Made by a program: the position numbers and the translations under genes. The notes below the pieces were generated by a model. That model saw nothing but the letters and a program-made list of their open reading frames with translations. It had not been told where the DNA came from and made no database searches. Of a stretch of DNA of 37,128 bases, positions 1-9,420 are shown piece after piece (position 1 is the stretch's first letter; every line of letters starts with the position of its first letter). This stretch comes from Lachnospiraceae bacterium (GTDB taxonomy: Bacteria; Bacillota; Clostridia; Lachnospirales; Lachnospiraceae), in contig JAJQDT010000082.1 in the NCBI GenBank assembly GCA_021202075.1, positions 64,189-101,316 on the forward strand, in the 5' to 3' direction.

Positions 1-240
1 CGCCGTCATTCCGCCTTGTGACGTTACCGTTTTCTCATCCCGCACCGGCGACTCGCCTGCCGCCGTTATTCCGTCTTGTGACGTTACCGGTTTCTCATCC
101 CGCAACGACGACTCGTCTGCCGCCGTCATTCCATCTTGTGACGTTACCGTTTTCTCATCCCGCACCGGCGACTCGTCTGCCGCCGTTATTCCGTCTTGTG
201 ACGTTACCGTTTTCTCATCCCGCGATGACGACTCGTCTGT
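1..240 (-). repeat. Four 60-bp in-frame tandem repeats
   Basis: Four consecutive 60-bp units (1-60, 61-120, 121-180, 181-240) differ at only a few positions each. Read on the minus strand they encode four 20-residue units with the constant core RDEKTVTSQ. The array may continue beyond the left edge. The units are contiguous, without spacers, and coding, so this is not a CRISPR array. Confidence 0.95.
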
Positions 241-1524
241 CATCGTTATTCGTTGTGCGGTTTCCTTTTTCTTTGGCTTTCCAGCCTTTTTATCATCAGA
301 TGGCTCTGACTCCATATGCAGGCTGCGCAATATCCGCCATCCGACACTCTCCGCCTCTTCTGATACCGTATTCGCGCCATAGCGCCTTCTGGTCTTACCG
401 GCCGTCTCCTTTTCAAGATCCGCAAGGCGCACCCGACCCATAGAGTGAATCTCCTCCGCCGCGGATTCCCCCGAATCCTCCGGGCGGGCATTTACCTGGG
501 CGGCACGTTCCTTCTTCTCCGCCTCAGTATGATTCCGCTCCGGCTCATACAGGCCATATCCTTGCTCCGGCTGCATTTGAATGTCGTCTGTCCGCTCCCG
601 TCCGGCCATCCTTTCCGGCAATTCTTCGTTCCCGGAGCGATCACGCGCGGTATTCTTCTGTGAAGACGTCTCTTCCGGCAGCTTTTCGCTCCCAGCAAGC
701 CTGCGGCCGCGCGACGATGTCTCTTCCTGCGGATCACCGCCTGCCGCACGCCTGCGGCTGCGTGGCGATATCTCTTCCTGGGGCTCCCCGCCTGCCGCAC
801 GCCTGCGGCCGCGCGGCGATGTTTCTTCCGGCTCCTCGCTCCCGGCGCGGGTTCGCGTCAGATTTCCGGTGATCTCCCCAGCCTTCTTCCGGGCGTCCGA
901 AAAGCGTAGTTTAAGGAAGCTGCCCGCCTCTTTCAGACGCTCGGCTGCCCCTCCGAAAGCCGCTCTTAAAGCCTCTTTTACTTCCACATACTCTTCTTCC
1001 GGATCCTCATCGAGCAGGCGCTCAAATGTCTCGTCCCCTTCTGTCTCCTGGCGAGATTTCTCCTGCCGGGAAGCGGCTCGCGTTTCCCGTTCTGCCATCT
1101 CCCGGTCTCCGGCCAGATGTCTTTCGGTATCGGATCCCCCACCACCGGGGAATGGTTCTTCTGTACCACGTTCCCCGGCTCCGCGCCGTGCCGCTGCACG
1201 CTCTTCTTCCACTTGGCGCACCGCTGCCTGGCGCTCTTCTTCCGCTCTGCGCTCTGCCGCTGCGCGTTCTTCTTCAGCCCTGCGCTCTCCGGCCTCACGC
1301 TGCCTTTCCGCTCTTCGCTCCGCCGCCCTGCGCTGCTTTCTGGCCTTCTGCTCCTCGGCTTTGCGCTGTTCTTCGGCTTTACGTTTTTCCGCCAGACGCC
1401 GCTCTTCGGCTCTGCGCTCCTCGGCCTTACGCTTCGTGTAAGCCTCCGGCTCCTCGCCGCTCTGGATCGCCTTTACTATTTCAAATAATTCGTCTACGCT
1501 GTCCGCCCGTATTTTCTTCTTCAT
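1..1524 (-). CDS. Highly charged coiled-coil/repeat protein, C-terminus beyond the left edge (unrecognised)
   Basis: An open frame of 508 codons runs from ATG 1524 to the window edge without a stop. The start lies 4 bp after the purL stop, so the gene is probably co-transcribed and coupled with purL; only a weak AAGAGA-like site precedes it. The N-terminus (about residues 1-25) looks folded. Residues about 30-115 are a Glu/Arg/Ala-rich heptad-like stretch typical of a long helix or coiled coil. A short possible domain follows at about 175-225. Arg/Gly/Glu-rich imperfect repeats (core RGRRRAAGGEPQEE) occupy about 235-290. A second acidic/basic region follows, and the last 80 residues are four 20-residue tandem repeats (core RDEKTVTSQDG). 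No signal peptide or membrane segment is visible in the part present. I do not recognise the family. Codon-by-codon translation of most of the region confirms the frame. Plus-strand ORFs over this region are antisense shadows. Confidence 0.75.
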   Translation of the reverse strand, partial: MKKKIRADSVDELFEIVKAIQSGEEPEAYTKRKAEERRAEERRLAEKRKAEEQRKAEEQKARKQRRAAERRAERQREAGERRAEEERAAAERRAEEERQAAVRQVEEERAAARRGAGERGTEEPFPGGGGSDTERHLAGDREMAERETRAASRQEKSRQETEGDETFERLLDEDPEEEYVEVKEALRAAFGGAAERLKEAGSFLKLRFSDARKKAGEITGNLTRTRAGSEEPEETSPRGRRRAAGGEPQEEISPRSRRRAAGGDPQEETSSRGRRLAGSEKLPEETSSQKNTARDRSGNEELPERMAGRERTDDIQMQPEQGYGLYEPERNHTEAEKKERAAQVNARPEDSGESAAEEIHSMGRVRLADLEKETAGKTRRRYGANTVSEEAESVGWRILRSLHMESEPSDDKKAGKPKKKETAQRITMTDESSSRDEKTVTSQDGITAADESPVRDEKTVTSQDGMTAADESSLRDEKPVTSQDGITAAGESPVRDEKTVTSQGGMTA

Positions 1525-1528
1525 TCTC

Positions 1529-4500
1529 TTATCTAAAGTACTCTACACCCGACTCAAATAGTTTCAGATCCTGTTCTCCGTAAATATTGATCGCCACCGA
1601 GGTATCGCGCCGCTCCGCGTGTGCCATCTTGCCCAGTACTCTTCCGTCCGGGCTGGTGATTCCTTCAATCGCGAAATAAGAGCCGTTGACGTTCCACATC
1701 TCATTGCCGGCGTCTACATTGCCATCGATGTCGCAATACTGTGTCGCCACCTGTCCGTTGGCAAAGAGCCGCAGCAGCCACTCCTTATTTGCCACAAAGC
1801 GTCCTTCTCCGTGGGACGCCGGGTTGGTGTAGACACCGCCCAGCTCAGCTTTCGCGAGCCACGGAGATTTGTCGCTGATGACTTTTGTATAGACCATCTT
1901 CGAAATATGACGGCCAATGGTATTGAAGGTCAGAGTCGGCGAGGTCTCCGTCTGTCCGGTGATTTCCCCGTTCGGCACCAGACCCAGCTTGATCAATGCC
2001 TGGAAGCCGTTGCAGATACCGAGCGCCAGGCCGTCCCGCTCGTTCAGAATCCGCATGACCGCTTCCTTCATCTTCGCGTTCTGGAACGCAGTCGCGAAGA
2101 ATTTCGCGGAGCCGTCCGGCTCGTCGCCCGCCGAGAAGCCGCCCGGGAACATGATGATCTGCGCCTGATTGATCGCCTTTTCAAACGCTTCCACGGAGTC
2201 GCGGATGTCCTGCGCGCTGAGGTTGCGAAACACCTGAACGTCCACCTCGGCTCCCGCACGCTCAAATGCCCTCGTGCTGTCATACTCACAGTTTGTACCG
2301 GCAAATACCGGAATGAAGACGCGCGGCTTTGCGACTTTGTTCCTGCAAATATACAGGTTCCCTTCATTGAGCTTCCAGGTTCCATTCGCAAGCAGTTCCC
2401 CGCCGGAGCCGGGACATGCGGCAGCTAAATTTTCTCCCTGCTCAGGATTCGATTTTTCTTCAGAAGCAGGTTCTCCACGACCTGTTTCACTGCTATCTGT
2501 CTCACTGCTATCTGCGGCATTTCCGCATGAGCAGGATTCGTCAGATATTTTTTCCTCACCGAAGAAATAACCGGTCGGCCCGTCCGCCGGATTTCCGTCG
2601 GTATCCAGTCCGCCGCCGACGGTCGGAATGCCGGATTCGGTCTTAAACACCTTTTCCAGGGTACCCGTCCAGGCGCTGAGTGCTTCATCGATCGGAAGCT
2701 TCACATCCCGGTATTCAAAGAACCTGCTGTCGGTCACTTCGCCGATTACCGTGTAAGTGATTGCCAGTTTTCCAACACAGCCGTCCGGGACCTCCGCGAC
2801 GATGTTGCCAAAACCGGCGGTGAACAGGTCGCGCTCATCTACATTGTGCTCAATCCGGAAGCCGAGGCCGTTGCCAAACGCCATTTTAGAAAGCGCCGCC
2901 GCCAGTCCGTTGCCGTCCAGAGCGTACGCCGAAATGATATTGCCCGCCTCAATGTCCTGATGGAACTTCCGGTACTGCTCCAGCACCTGCTGATACTTTG
3001 GCAGGTCATATTCATCCTTATCGATAGAAAGCAAAATCAGCTTGCTGCCCACCCGTTTCAGCTCCGGTGTGAGCATCGTCCGGTCGCTCGCTACATCGAC
3101 CGCGAACGAAACGAGGGTCGGCGGAACATCGATTTCATGATGACCTTGATCCGCGCCATCCGCTGCGGTGTCCGGATCATTCATGATCGTGAACGATCCC
3201 GACATGCTGTCCTTGCCGCCGATCGCCGGAAGACCATAGCCAAGCTGCGCGTCATATGCGCCGAGCAGCGCCGCGAACGGCTGGCTCCAGCGCTTCGGAT
3301 CCTCCGTCATGCGGCGGAAATATTCCTGGAACGTGAAACGGATTTTATCCGCCTCTCCGCCGTTTGCCACAATCCGCGCGATGGACTCGGTCACCGCGTA
3401 AACAGCTCCGTGGTAGGGGCTCCAGCTCGACAGCTTCGGATCGAAGCCGTAGCTCATCATCGTCACGGCGTCGGTTTTTCCATCCAGAACCGGAAGCTTC
3501 GCGACCATCGCCTGTGTCTCCGTCATCTGATATTTTCCGCCATAGGGCATCAGCACTGAGCCCGCGCCGATAGAGCTGTCAAACATCTCCACCAGGCCCT
3601 TCTGCGAGCAGCAATTTAAGTCCGCAAGCGTGGAGAGCCATTTCTCCCGCACATCCGGTATGTCCTCACGGACAAAATATTTTTCCGTCTCTGACGGCAT
3701 CTCCACGGTCACGCCCGTCTCCTGGTGCGCACCGTTCGTATCCAGAAATGCCCTCGAAATATTTACAATCTCGTTTCCTCTCCAGAGCAGAACCAGTCTC
3801 GGCTCCTCCGTCACGACCGCCACCTCGGTGGACTCCAGATTTTCTTCTGCGGCATAACACATGAATTCCGCCGCGTCCTTCGGGTCAACGACCACCGCCA
3901 TGCGCTCCTGCGATTCGGAGATCGCGATCTCCGTGCCGTCCAGACCCGCATATTTCTTCGGCACCTGATCCAGCTGGATGCGCAGACCCGGAGCCAGTTC
4001 GCCGATCGCCACAGACACCCCGCCCGCGCCAAAGTCATTGCACTTCTTTATCAGGCGACTGACCTCCGGCCGACGGAACAGTCTCTGCAACTTCCGCTCC
4101 GTCGGCGCATTGCCCTTCTGTACCTCCGCGCCGCAGACCTCAATGGAAGCCTCCGTGTGCACCTTCGAAGAGCCGGTCGCCCCGCCGATGCCGTCACGCC
4201 CGGTCCGGCCGCCGAGCAAAATTATGATATCGCCCGGATCGGAATTTTCCCGGATGACCGCGCTTCTCGGCGCTGCCGCCATTACCGCGCCGATCTCCAT
4301 GCGCTTCGCCACATAATTCGGATGATAAATCTCTTTCACATAGCCGGTCGCCAGGCCAATCTGATTGCCATACGAGCTGTAGCCGTGCGCCGCCTCGCGC
4401 ACCAGCTTCTTCTGCGGAAGCTTGCCCTTCAGCGTCTCAGACGCAGGCGCGGTCGGATCCGCCGCGCCGGTCACGCGCATCGCCTGGTATACATAGGTCC

Positions 4501-5584
4501 GCCCGGAGAGCGGGTCGCGGATCGCGCCGCCCAGGCACGTCGCCGCGCCGCCGAACGGTTCAATCTCCGTCGGGTGATTGTGCGTCTCATTCTTAAAATT
4601 CACCAGCCACTCCTCGGTGACCTTCTTCGTTTCAGTAATGCCGCGCTCCACCTCGATCGGCGCCACAATGCTGCACGCATTGATCTCGTCGGATTCCTCC
4701 TGATCGTCCAGCTTTCCTTCTTTTTTCAGCTTGCGGGCCGCCAGAGTCGCCAGATCCATCAGGCAGGGGAATTTATCTTCCCGCCCCGCAAAAATCTCTT
4801 CCCGATCCGACAGATACTGCTCATAGGTCTTTTCCATCGGCGCTCGGTAATAACCATCCTCAAAGGTCACGTCCTTCAACTCCGTCGAAAATGTCGTATG
4901 ACGGCAGTGATCGGACCAGTAGGTATCGAGCACGCGGATTTCCGTCACGGTCGGATCCCGCTGCTCCTCCTTCGCAAAATAATTCTGAATATGCAGGAAA
5001 TCGCGGAAGGTCATCGCCAGATTCAGCGAATCATACAGCTCCTTCAGCGCATCCTCTTCCATCCGGCAAAAACCATTGAATGTCGCGATGTCCGCCGGCT
5101 CCTCAAACTTTGCCACCAGCGTTTCCGGCTTCTCAAATCCCGCCTCGCGGGAATCCACCGGGTTGATACAGTGATTCTTTATCGCGTCAAGCTCCTCGTC
5201 CGAGAGCTCACCCGACACCACATACACCGTCGCGGAGCGAATGACCGGCTCCTCTTCCTCATTTAAAAACCGCAGGCACTGCTCGGCCGAATCCGCTCGC
5301 TGGTCAAACTGTCCCGGCAGGTATTCAACCGCAAACGCCGTTTCTCCTTCAGAGAGCGGAAATTCTTCTTCATATAATTCATCCACCGGAGGCTCTGAAA
5401 AAACGGTCCGGCACGCTGCCCGGTATACGTCCTCCGAACAATTCTCCACATCGCAGCGAATCAGGATCCGGACCTTCTGAAGTCCGTTCACCCCCAGGTA
5501 GCTTCTGATCTCATGCGCAAGTCCTTTTGCGGCAACTGCAAAGCTGTCCTTCTTCTCCACATACACTCTTCTTACTTTGCTCAT
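1529..5584 (-). CDS. purL: Phosphoribosylformylglycinamidine synthase (single-chain PurL with glutaminase domain)
   Basis: Converts FGAR, ATP and glutamine to FGAM in the fourth step of purine synthesis; cytosolic. The protein has 1351 residues, the long single-chain form. The FGAM synthase core contains THNHPTEIEPFGG near residue 331. A class I glutamine amidotransferase domain begins near 1090 (VFAGTNCEYD), has its nucleophile cysteine in GICNGFQ near 1190, and has the His/Glu pair in SHGEG near 1257-1259. The start at 5584 is preferred over an in-frame ATG 23 codons upstream because GAGGAGG lies 5 nt before it. Between the synthase and glutaminase parts (about 1011-1070) there is a Ser/Glu/Gly-rich low-complexity segment (core DSSETDSSETGRGEP) that I would not expect in this enzyme. 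It heads a transcript that includes the downstream charged repeat gene and has its own promoter at 5811-5839. Confidence 0.97.
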   Translation of the reverse strand: MSKVRRVYVEKKDSFAVAAKGLAHEIRSYLGVNGLQKVRILIRCDVENCSEDVYRAACRTVFSEPPVDELYEEEFPLSEGETAFAVEYLPGQFDQRADSAEQCLRFLNEEEEPVIRSATVYVVSGELSDEELDAIKNHCINPVDSREAGFEKPETLVAKFEEPADIATFNGFCRMEEDALKELYDSLNLAMTFRDFLHIQNYFAKEEQRDPTVTEIRVLDTYWSDHCRHTTFSTELKDVTFEDGYYRAPMEKTYEQYLSDREEIFAGREDKFPCLMDLATLAARKLKKEGKLDDQEESDEINACSIVAPIEVERGITETKKVTEEWLVNFKNETHNHPTEIEPFGGAATCLGGAIRDPLSGRTYVYQAMRVTGAADPTAPASETLKGKLPQKKLVREAAHGYSSYGNQIGLATGYVKEIYHPNYVAKRMEIGAVMAAAPRSAVIRENSDPGDIIILLGGRTGRDGIGGATGSSKVHTEASIEVCGAEVQKGNAPTERKLQRLFRRPEVSRLIKKCNDFGAGGVSVAIGELAPGLRIQLDQVPKKYAGLDGTEIAISESQERMAVVVDPKDAAEFMCYAAEENLESTEVAVVTEEPRLVLLWRGNEIVNISRAFLDTNGAHQETGVTVEMPSETEKYFVREDIPDVREKWLSTLADLNCCSQKGLVEMFDSSIGAGSVLMPYGGKYQMTETQAMVAKLPVLDGKTDAVTMMSYGFDPKLSSWSPYHGAVYAVTESIARIVANGGEADKIRFTFQEYFRRMTEDPKRWSQPFAALLGAYDAQLGYGLPAIGGKDSMSGSFTIMNDPDTAADGADQGHHEIDVPPTLVSFAVDVASDRTMLTPELKRVGSKLILLSIDKDEYDLPKYQQVLEQYRKFHQDIEAGNIISAYALDGNGLAAALSKMAFGNGLGFRIEHNVDERDLFTAGFGNIVAEVPDGCVGKLAITYTVIGEVTDSRFFEYRDVKLPIDEALSAWTGTLEKVFKTESGIPTVGGGLDTDGNPADGPTGYFFGEEKISDESCSCGNAADSSETDSSETGRGEPASEEKSNPEQGENLAAACPGSGGELLANGTWKLNEGNLYICRNKVAKPRVFIPVFAGTNCEYDSTRAFERAGAEVDVQVFRNLSAQDIRDSVEAFEKAINQAQIIMFPGGFSAGDEPDGSAKFFATAFQNAKMKEAVMRILNERDGLALGICNGFQALIKLGLVPNGEITGQTETSPTLTFNTIGRHISKMVYTKVISDKSPWLAKAELGGVYTNPASHGEGRFVANKEWLLRLFANGQVATQYCDIDGNVDAGNEMWNVNGSYFAIEGITSPDGRVLGKMAHAERRDTSVAINIYGEQDLKLFESGVEYFR

Positions 5585-5805
5585 TGTCTCCTCCTCACAG
5601 GGGTTATCATTCCCTGAATCTACTGAGCCAACTGGCTGACTGGCCGACTGCATTGTATGGCCCTGTGTATCAACACCAGGAATTCCATGCGGGCTGATGA
5701 AAAGATTCAGGCGTCAAAAGGGTATGAAATACAATCATAAATACCATCATTTTCCATGCACCGCAGGACACACACTGTTTACTGTTATGTCCCTGATGCT
5801 GACGC
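5585..5805 (-). ncRNA. Structured purL leader RNA (unclassified)
   Basis: About 220 nt separate the predicted transcription start (near 5804) from the purL start. The leader's first bases GCGTCA (5805-5800) can pair with TGACGC (5716-5711). Inside this closing helix are a hairpin pairing CAGG/ACA with TGT/CCTG (about 5795-5764) and a second hairpin pairing GGTAT with ATACC, so a three-way junction is possible. I checked for the purine riboswitch core and did not find it. No terminator with a U-run is evident before purL. The fold was drawn by eye only. Confidence 0.35.
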
Positions 5806-5810
5806 AATTT

Positions 5811-5839
5811 ACTATAACACACTTCACCCGGCCTGACAA
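5811..5839 (-). promoter_or_regulatory. Sigma-A type promoter for purL
   Basis: On the minus strand TTGTCA (5839-5834) is followed after exactly 17 bp by TATAGT (5816-5811). This gives a transcription start near 5804 and a leader of about 220 nt before purL. Confidence 0.75.
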
Positions 5840-5912
5840 GATTCGAGCGGCATTACTTTTGTGGCAAAGTCACATCGTAAGAGCGCATCCAAGCCACAGC
5901 TATATTATGTAA

Positions 5913-5992
5913 CTTAGGAACTGTCGCAAAATTACTCACCCATCTTGCACCGCCTAACGCGCGAATCGCAGACCATTAAAGCCACAACGCAG
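5913..5992 (-). repeat. Intergenic repeat copy A (with 14-codon micro-ORF 5976-5932)
   Basis: The core 5913-5972 matches 24946-25005 (inverted) at 57 of 60 positions, and weaker similarity continues to about 5992. A related, more diverged copy lies at 24117-24166. On the minus strand the frame ATG 5976 reads M-V-CDSRVRRCKMGE then TAA; one T-to-A change relative to copy B creates this stop. The repeat sits just after the stop of the LRR gene and upstream of the purL promoter. Confidence 0.9.
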
Positions 5993-5993
5993 C

Positions 5994-8930
5994 TTACTTA
6001 CTGATTTTCACCTTGCTCTTCGCGCTCCACGCGGAATAGTACGTGTTCGATCCCTTCTTGTACCAGGTTCGGATTCGTATGTAATACGTCATTCCCTTCT
6101 TTAATTTGGAAAGAGTCTTCTGCACGCGCGCCGCGCCCTTCACCTTCACACTCTTCGTTTTGGCCGAGGCAAAGATCTTGCTCGTCGAATACTGGATCTG
6201 GTAGCCGGTTACCTTTTTGACCTTTTTCCAAGTCACGACAGCTTTCTTCGCAGACGTATTTTTCACACTGGAAAATGTCGGCCGGGTCAAACGCACGATT
6301 TTTTTCGCGGTACAGCTGTTTGTCGAACCATTCGAGGAATACGCGATCACCCGATAGGTGTATGTCTTCCGGTTTTTATTTTTTACCTTCTTATCGGTAT
6401 AGCTGACCGTATCGCCGCTCTTAATCGTCGCGATTTTTTTATAACTCCCGGAGCCGGTCTTCCGATAAATATAGTATCCGTCCGCGCCCGCGATCTTTTC
6501 CCACTTCACAGCGATGCCGCCCGCCTTGTTTTTCAGCCCCGTAACCGACCCATCCGCGAAGACGACGGTAATGGTCACGGTCGTGGTGGTATCGTTATAG
6601 TTCTCATCGCCGGACGCGGTGACGGTAATGGTCGCCGTACCCGGACTGACGGCCGTGACAGTTCCATCCTCGTCGACAGTGGCTACCGTCTCATCACTCG
6701 AAGAATACGTAACCGTTCCGGAGCCGCCGCTGACCGTGATGCTGGTCGACTCACCCGCCGTAACAGAAGTCGATTCCGAATCGGTGGATGTATCCGAAGA
6801 AGAATCGGAAGAGCTCCCGGAGCTGGAATCAGAAGAGGAATCCGAAGAGCTCCCGGAATCGGAATCAGAAGAGGATGTCGAATCAGAGTCCGAGGAGGAG
6901 TCGCCGACGGTAATGCTGTAATCCGCTTTTTCGATGGTAAAAGTCAGGCTTACTGTTCCCGTATAATCACCGGCACCGGTCACGGTAACCGTCGCTGTAC
7001 CCGCATTGGTATTATTTTCATATGTTACCGTGTAATCCGTGTTCAGTGTCAGCGTATCGGATCCGGCCACGACCGTAACATCCGGCGTTTTCGCCGTGCC
7101 ATCATAGGTATAGCTTGTCTGAGAAAGCGTAACCGTACAGGTCGAAGTATCCGAGACATCCCCTTTATAAATCCGAAAGTTTCCGCTCAGGGTACCGGTA
7201 TAGCTGCCGGTCCCGGTCACCGTAACCGTCGCCGTGCCGACTTCCGTATTGTCGCTGTATGTGAGATCCGAGCTGTAATCCGTCCCCGCACTCAGAGTCG
7301 TGTCCCCATCCGTCACCGTAACGGACGGCTCCTGCGCCGTTCCATCGTAAATATATTCCGAAGGGGAAATGGCCAGCGTGCAGGCCGCGATGGAATAATA
7401 AATTTCTGCGGCCGTCAGATACGTATTTGTCTCATCAATCGAGACCGACTCCCAGGCCGTCTTTGTACTCTGATAATAAACTGTCGCAATATTTTTACAG
7501 GACGAAAACGCGTACGCCTCGATATCGGTCACACTGGCCGGAAGCGTGATCGACGTCAGTCCCGTACAATACAAAAACGCACATTCCGCGATGGTCGTAA
7601 CGCTGTTTCCGAGGTCCACCTGCGCAAGCCCCGTACAGTCCGCGAACGCATATTCCTCGATGCTTGTCACGCTGTCCGGGAGCGTGACCGACGTCAGCGT
7701 GGTACAGCAATAAAAAGCGGAATCGTAAATTGTCGTCACCCCGGACGGAACCGTATACGACGTATCCGACTTTCCGAGCGGATAGCACATCAGAACGGTC
7801 TGTGCTTTGTTAAACAAAACGCCGTCCACAGAAGAATAAGCCGCATTGCCGGACGCAACCGAGATCTCCACCAGAGAAGTACAATCCGAGAACACATAAG
7901 CCCCCATGGAACTCAGACTGGCCGGAAGCGTAATCGACGTCAGGCTCGTACAATAGTCGAACGCACTGTCCTCAATCGTCGTCACGCCCTCTGGGATTGT
8001 GATCGATGGCAGGCTCGTACAGCCCGCAAATGTCATCTCTCCGATGGTGGTCAGATTTGACGACAGCGTCACGCTGGTCAGGCTCGTACAATACAGAAAC
8101 GTATACACGTCCATCGATGACACACTGTCCGGAATCGTGATCGAAGGGAGCGAAGTGCACATATAAAAGGAACAGCCCCCGACGTAGGTCACCGTACTCG
8201 GAATCGTCACCGACGTCAGCGACGTACAGTTCATAAACGCATAGTCCCCGATCGAAGTCACACCGCTCTCTATGACAATCGAAGTAATCTCTGAACAATA
8301 ATCATTCCACGGCGCGAACGACTCGCTCTCCGCGGAATAATCCTTCATATCCCCGCTGCCGCTGATCGTAAGCACCCCGTCATCACTCAGCTGCCAGGTT
8401 ACGCCGGACGTGTTGCCGCTCGAACCGCACGTGCCCGAATAGCTCACTGTACTCATCCCGGAATTGTTTTCATCGTCCTCCGTTTCATCCTCAGTCTCAC
8501 CTTCTTCGGTCTCGCTCTCACCCTCCTCGGTTTCACTTTCGTCTTCACCGGTCTCGCTCTCGCCTTCCTCGGTTTCACTTTCTCCTTCTTCGGCCTCGCT
8601 CTCGTCTTCCCCGGTCTCGTCTTTTTCATCCCCGGACTCATCTTCGATATCTTCCGTCTCGCCGTTCTCTACTTCATCGCCCGCGCTCTCGTCAGAGTTG
8701 CTTCCGGACTTGTCCGTGTCTCCCGCACTCTCGCCTTCATCGCCCGTACTCTCGTCTGAACCATCCGCGTTCTCGTCCGTATCGCTGTCAGCCTCATCCA
8801 CGGCCATCGCATCTGCCACTGACAGCGATGCCAGCGCAACAGTTCCCATCTCTTCAGTGCACAAACCCGTTTTCGCCGGTGCCAGTACACACATCATTAC
8901 CGCCAACATCATCGCCAGTCGTCTTCTCAT
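5994..8930 (-). CDS. Secreted BspA-type leucine-rich repeat protein with Ig-like and fibronectin-like domains
   Basis: A secreted or surface protein of 978 residues, probably an adhesin-like or binding protein; its ligand is unknown. ATG 8930 is chosen because GGAGG lies 8 nt upstream, and it starts a clear signal peptide (MRRRLAMMLAVMMCVLAPA). Residues about 40-165 are a Glu/Ser/Asp/Thr tract with repeats such as GESETEEGESETGEDE. BspA-like LRR_5 repeats of about 23 residues (pattern TSLTSVTIPxxVTxIGxxAFxxC) occupy about 213-510. Two MBG/YDG-type Ig-like modules (YDGTAxxPxV and TATVTVTGxGxYTG) lie at about 513-590 and 593-668. A Ser/Asp linker (676-717), a Big_2 domain (718-793, with ENYN) and two fibronectin-like domains (797-880, 883-978) complete it. 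No LPXTG motif or C-terminal anchor is present; the Lys-rich last domain is shared with the next two proteins. It has its own promoter at 9075-9103. Confidence 0.9.
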   Translation of the reverse strand: MRRRLAMMLAVMMCVLAPAKTGLCTEEMGTVALASLSVADAMAVDEADSDTDENADGSDESTGDEGESAGDTDKSGSNSDESAGDEVENGETEDIEDESGDEKDETGEDESEAEEGESETEEGESETGEDESETEEGESETEEGETEDETEDDENNSGMSTVSYSGTCGSSGNTSGVTWQLSDDGVLTISGSGDMKDYSAESESFAPWNDYCSEITSIVIESGVTSIGDYAFMNCTSLTSVTIPSTVTYVGGCSFYMCTSLPSITIPDSVSSMDVYTFLYCTSLTSVTLSSNLTTIGEMTFAGCTSLPSITIPEGVTTIEDSAFDYCTSLTSITLPASLSSMGAYVFSDCTSLVEISVASGNAAYSSVDGVLFNKAQTVLMCYPLGKSDTSYTVPSGVTTIYDSAFYCCTTLTSVTLPDSVTSIEEYAFADCTGLAQVDLGNSVTTIAECAFLYCTGLTSITLPASVTDIEAYAFSSCKNIATVYYQSTKTAWESVSIDETNTYLTAAEIYYSIAACTLAISPSEYIYDGTAQEPSVTVTDGDTTLSAGTDYSSDLTYSDNTEVGTATVTVTGTGSYTGTLSGNFRIYKGDVSDTSTCTVTLSQTSYTYDGTAKTPDVTVVAGSDTLTLNTDYTVTYENNTNAGTATVTVTGAGDYTGTVSLTFTIEKADYSITVGDSSSDSDSTSSSDSDSGSSSDSSSDSSSGSSSDSSSDTSTDSESTSVTAGESTSITVSGGSGTVTYSSSDETVATVDEDGTVTAVSPGTATITVTASGDENYNDTTTTVTITVVFADGSVTGLKNKAGGIAVKWEKIAGADGYYIYRKTGSGSYKKIATIKSGDTVSYTDKKVKNKNRKTYTYRVIAYSSNGSTNSCTAKKIVRLTRPTFSSVKNTSAKKAVVTWKKVKKVTGYQIQYSTSKIFASAKTKSVKVKGAARVQKTLSKLKKGMTYYIRIRTWYKKGSNTYYSAWSAKSKVKISK

Positions 8931-9074
8931 CACCGATTCCTCCGTTTCGTATCCTGTTTCCATCCGGCGTCACTTACCGATGCAGGGCATGCCTCTCCAT
9001 AAATCCTTTTTCCATTACAGCATACGCATTCAATGTCATTTACTGCCCGTCACTTTTTGCACGATCTAGCTTTC

Positions 9075-9103
9075 ATCATAGCATAAAGTTTTAACCGCAA
9101 CAA
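9075..9103 (-). promoter_or_regulatory. Promoter for the BspA-like LRR gene
   Basis: On the minus strand TTGTTG (9103-9098), a 17-bp spacer, and TATGAT (9080-9075) with an extended-10 TG one base upstream. The start would be near 9068, leaving a leader of about 137 nt. The rest of the 490-bp gap 8931-9420 holds the terminator at 9185-9230; I see no other gene in it. Confidence 0.65.
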
Positions 9104-9184
9104 CACACAATCGCAATGTTTTCGTAACAATTTTTATACACTTATCGGGAAATTATCCATATCAGGCATCGGCTTATGGTCTCT

Positions 9185-9230
9185 AAAAAACAGAGCAACC
9201 GCCTGTTCCCATGCGATTGCTCTGTTTTTT
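9185..9230 (-). terminator. Rho-independent terminator (bidirectional look)
   Basis: The arms CAGAGCAA (9191-9198) and TTGCTCTG (9217-9224) form a stem, extended by GC pairs, that is flanked by six A on one side and six T on the other. It therefore reads as an intrinsic terminator in either direction. It lies about 190 nt after the stop of the 9421-12612 gene and would separate it from the LRR gene promoter. Confidence 0.85.
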
Positions 9231-9420
9231 GAATGATAAAAATGCCTTTTCGGTCTTCCTGGGATTTACTGCTGCCAGGTAATTCCCGCCAGCCAGCTGT
9301 ATTCTGTCACATCAGGATATGCTCAGTGTCTTTGTATATTTGAATTGAATAACATCATATGGTGCGATTTCAATATAAGCGTCTTCCTAAGGAAACGCCC
9401 CATCGCGAAGCTCTATCTCC

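Noticed and set aside
1..240. Regular 60-bp repeats resembling an array
   Set aside because: They are contiguous, coding and in frame with a 508-codon ORF, without unique spacers, so they are not a CRISPR array.
3725..5266. Plus-strand 513-codon open frame
   Set aside because: It is antisense to purL, is Arg/His/Leu-rich as expected of a reverse-strand shadow, and has no ribosome site.
5585..5805. Purine riboswitch upstream of purL
   Set aside because: The conserved junction bases of the purine aptamer are not present; only a generic junction fold can be drawn.
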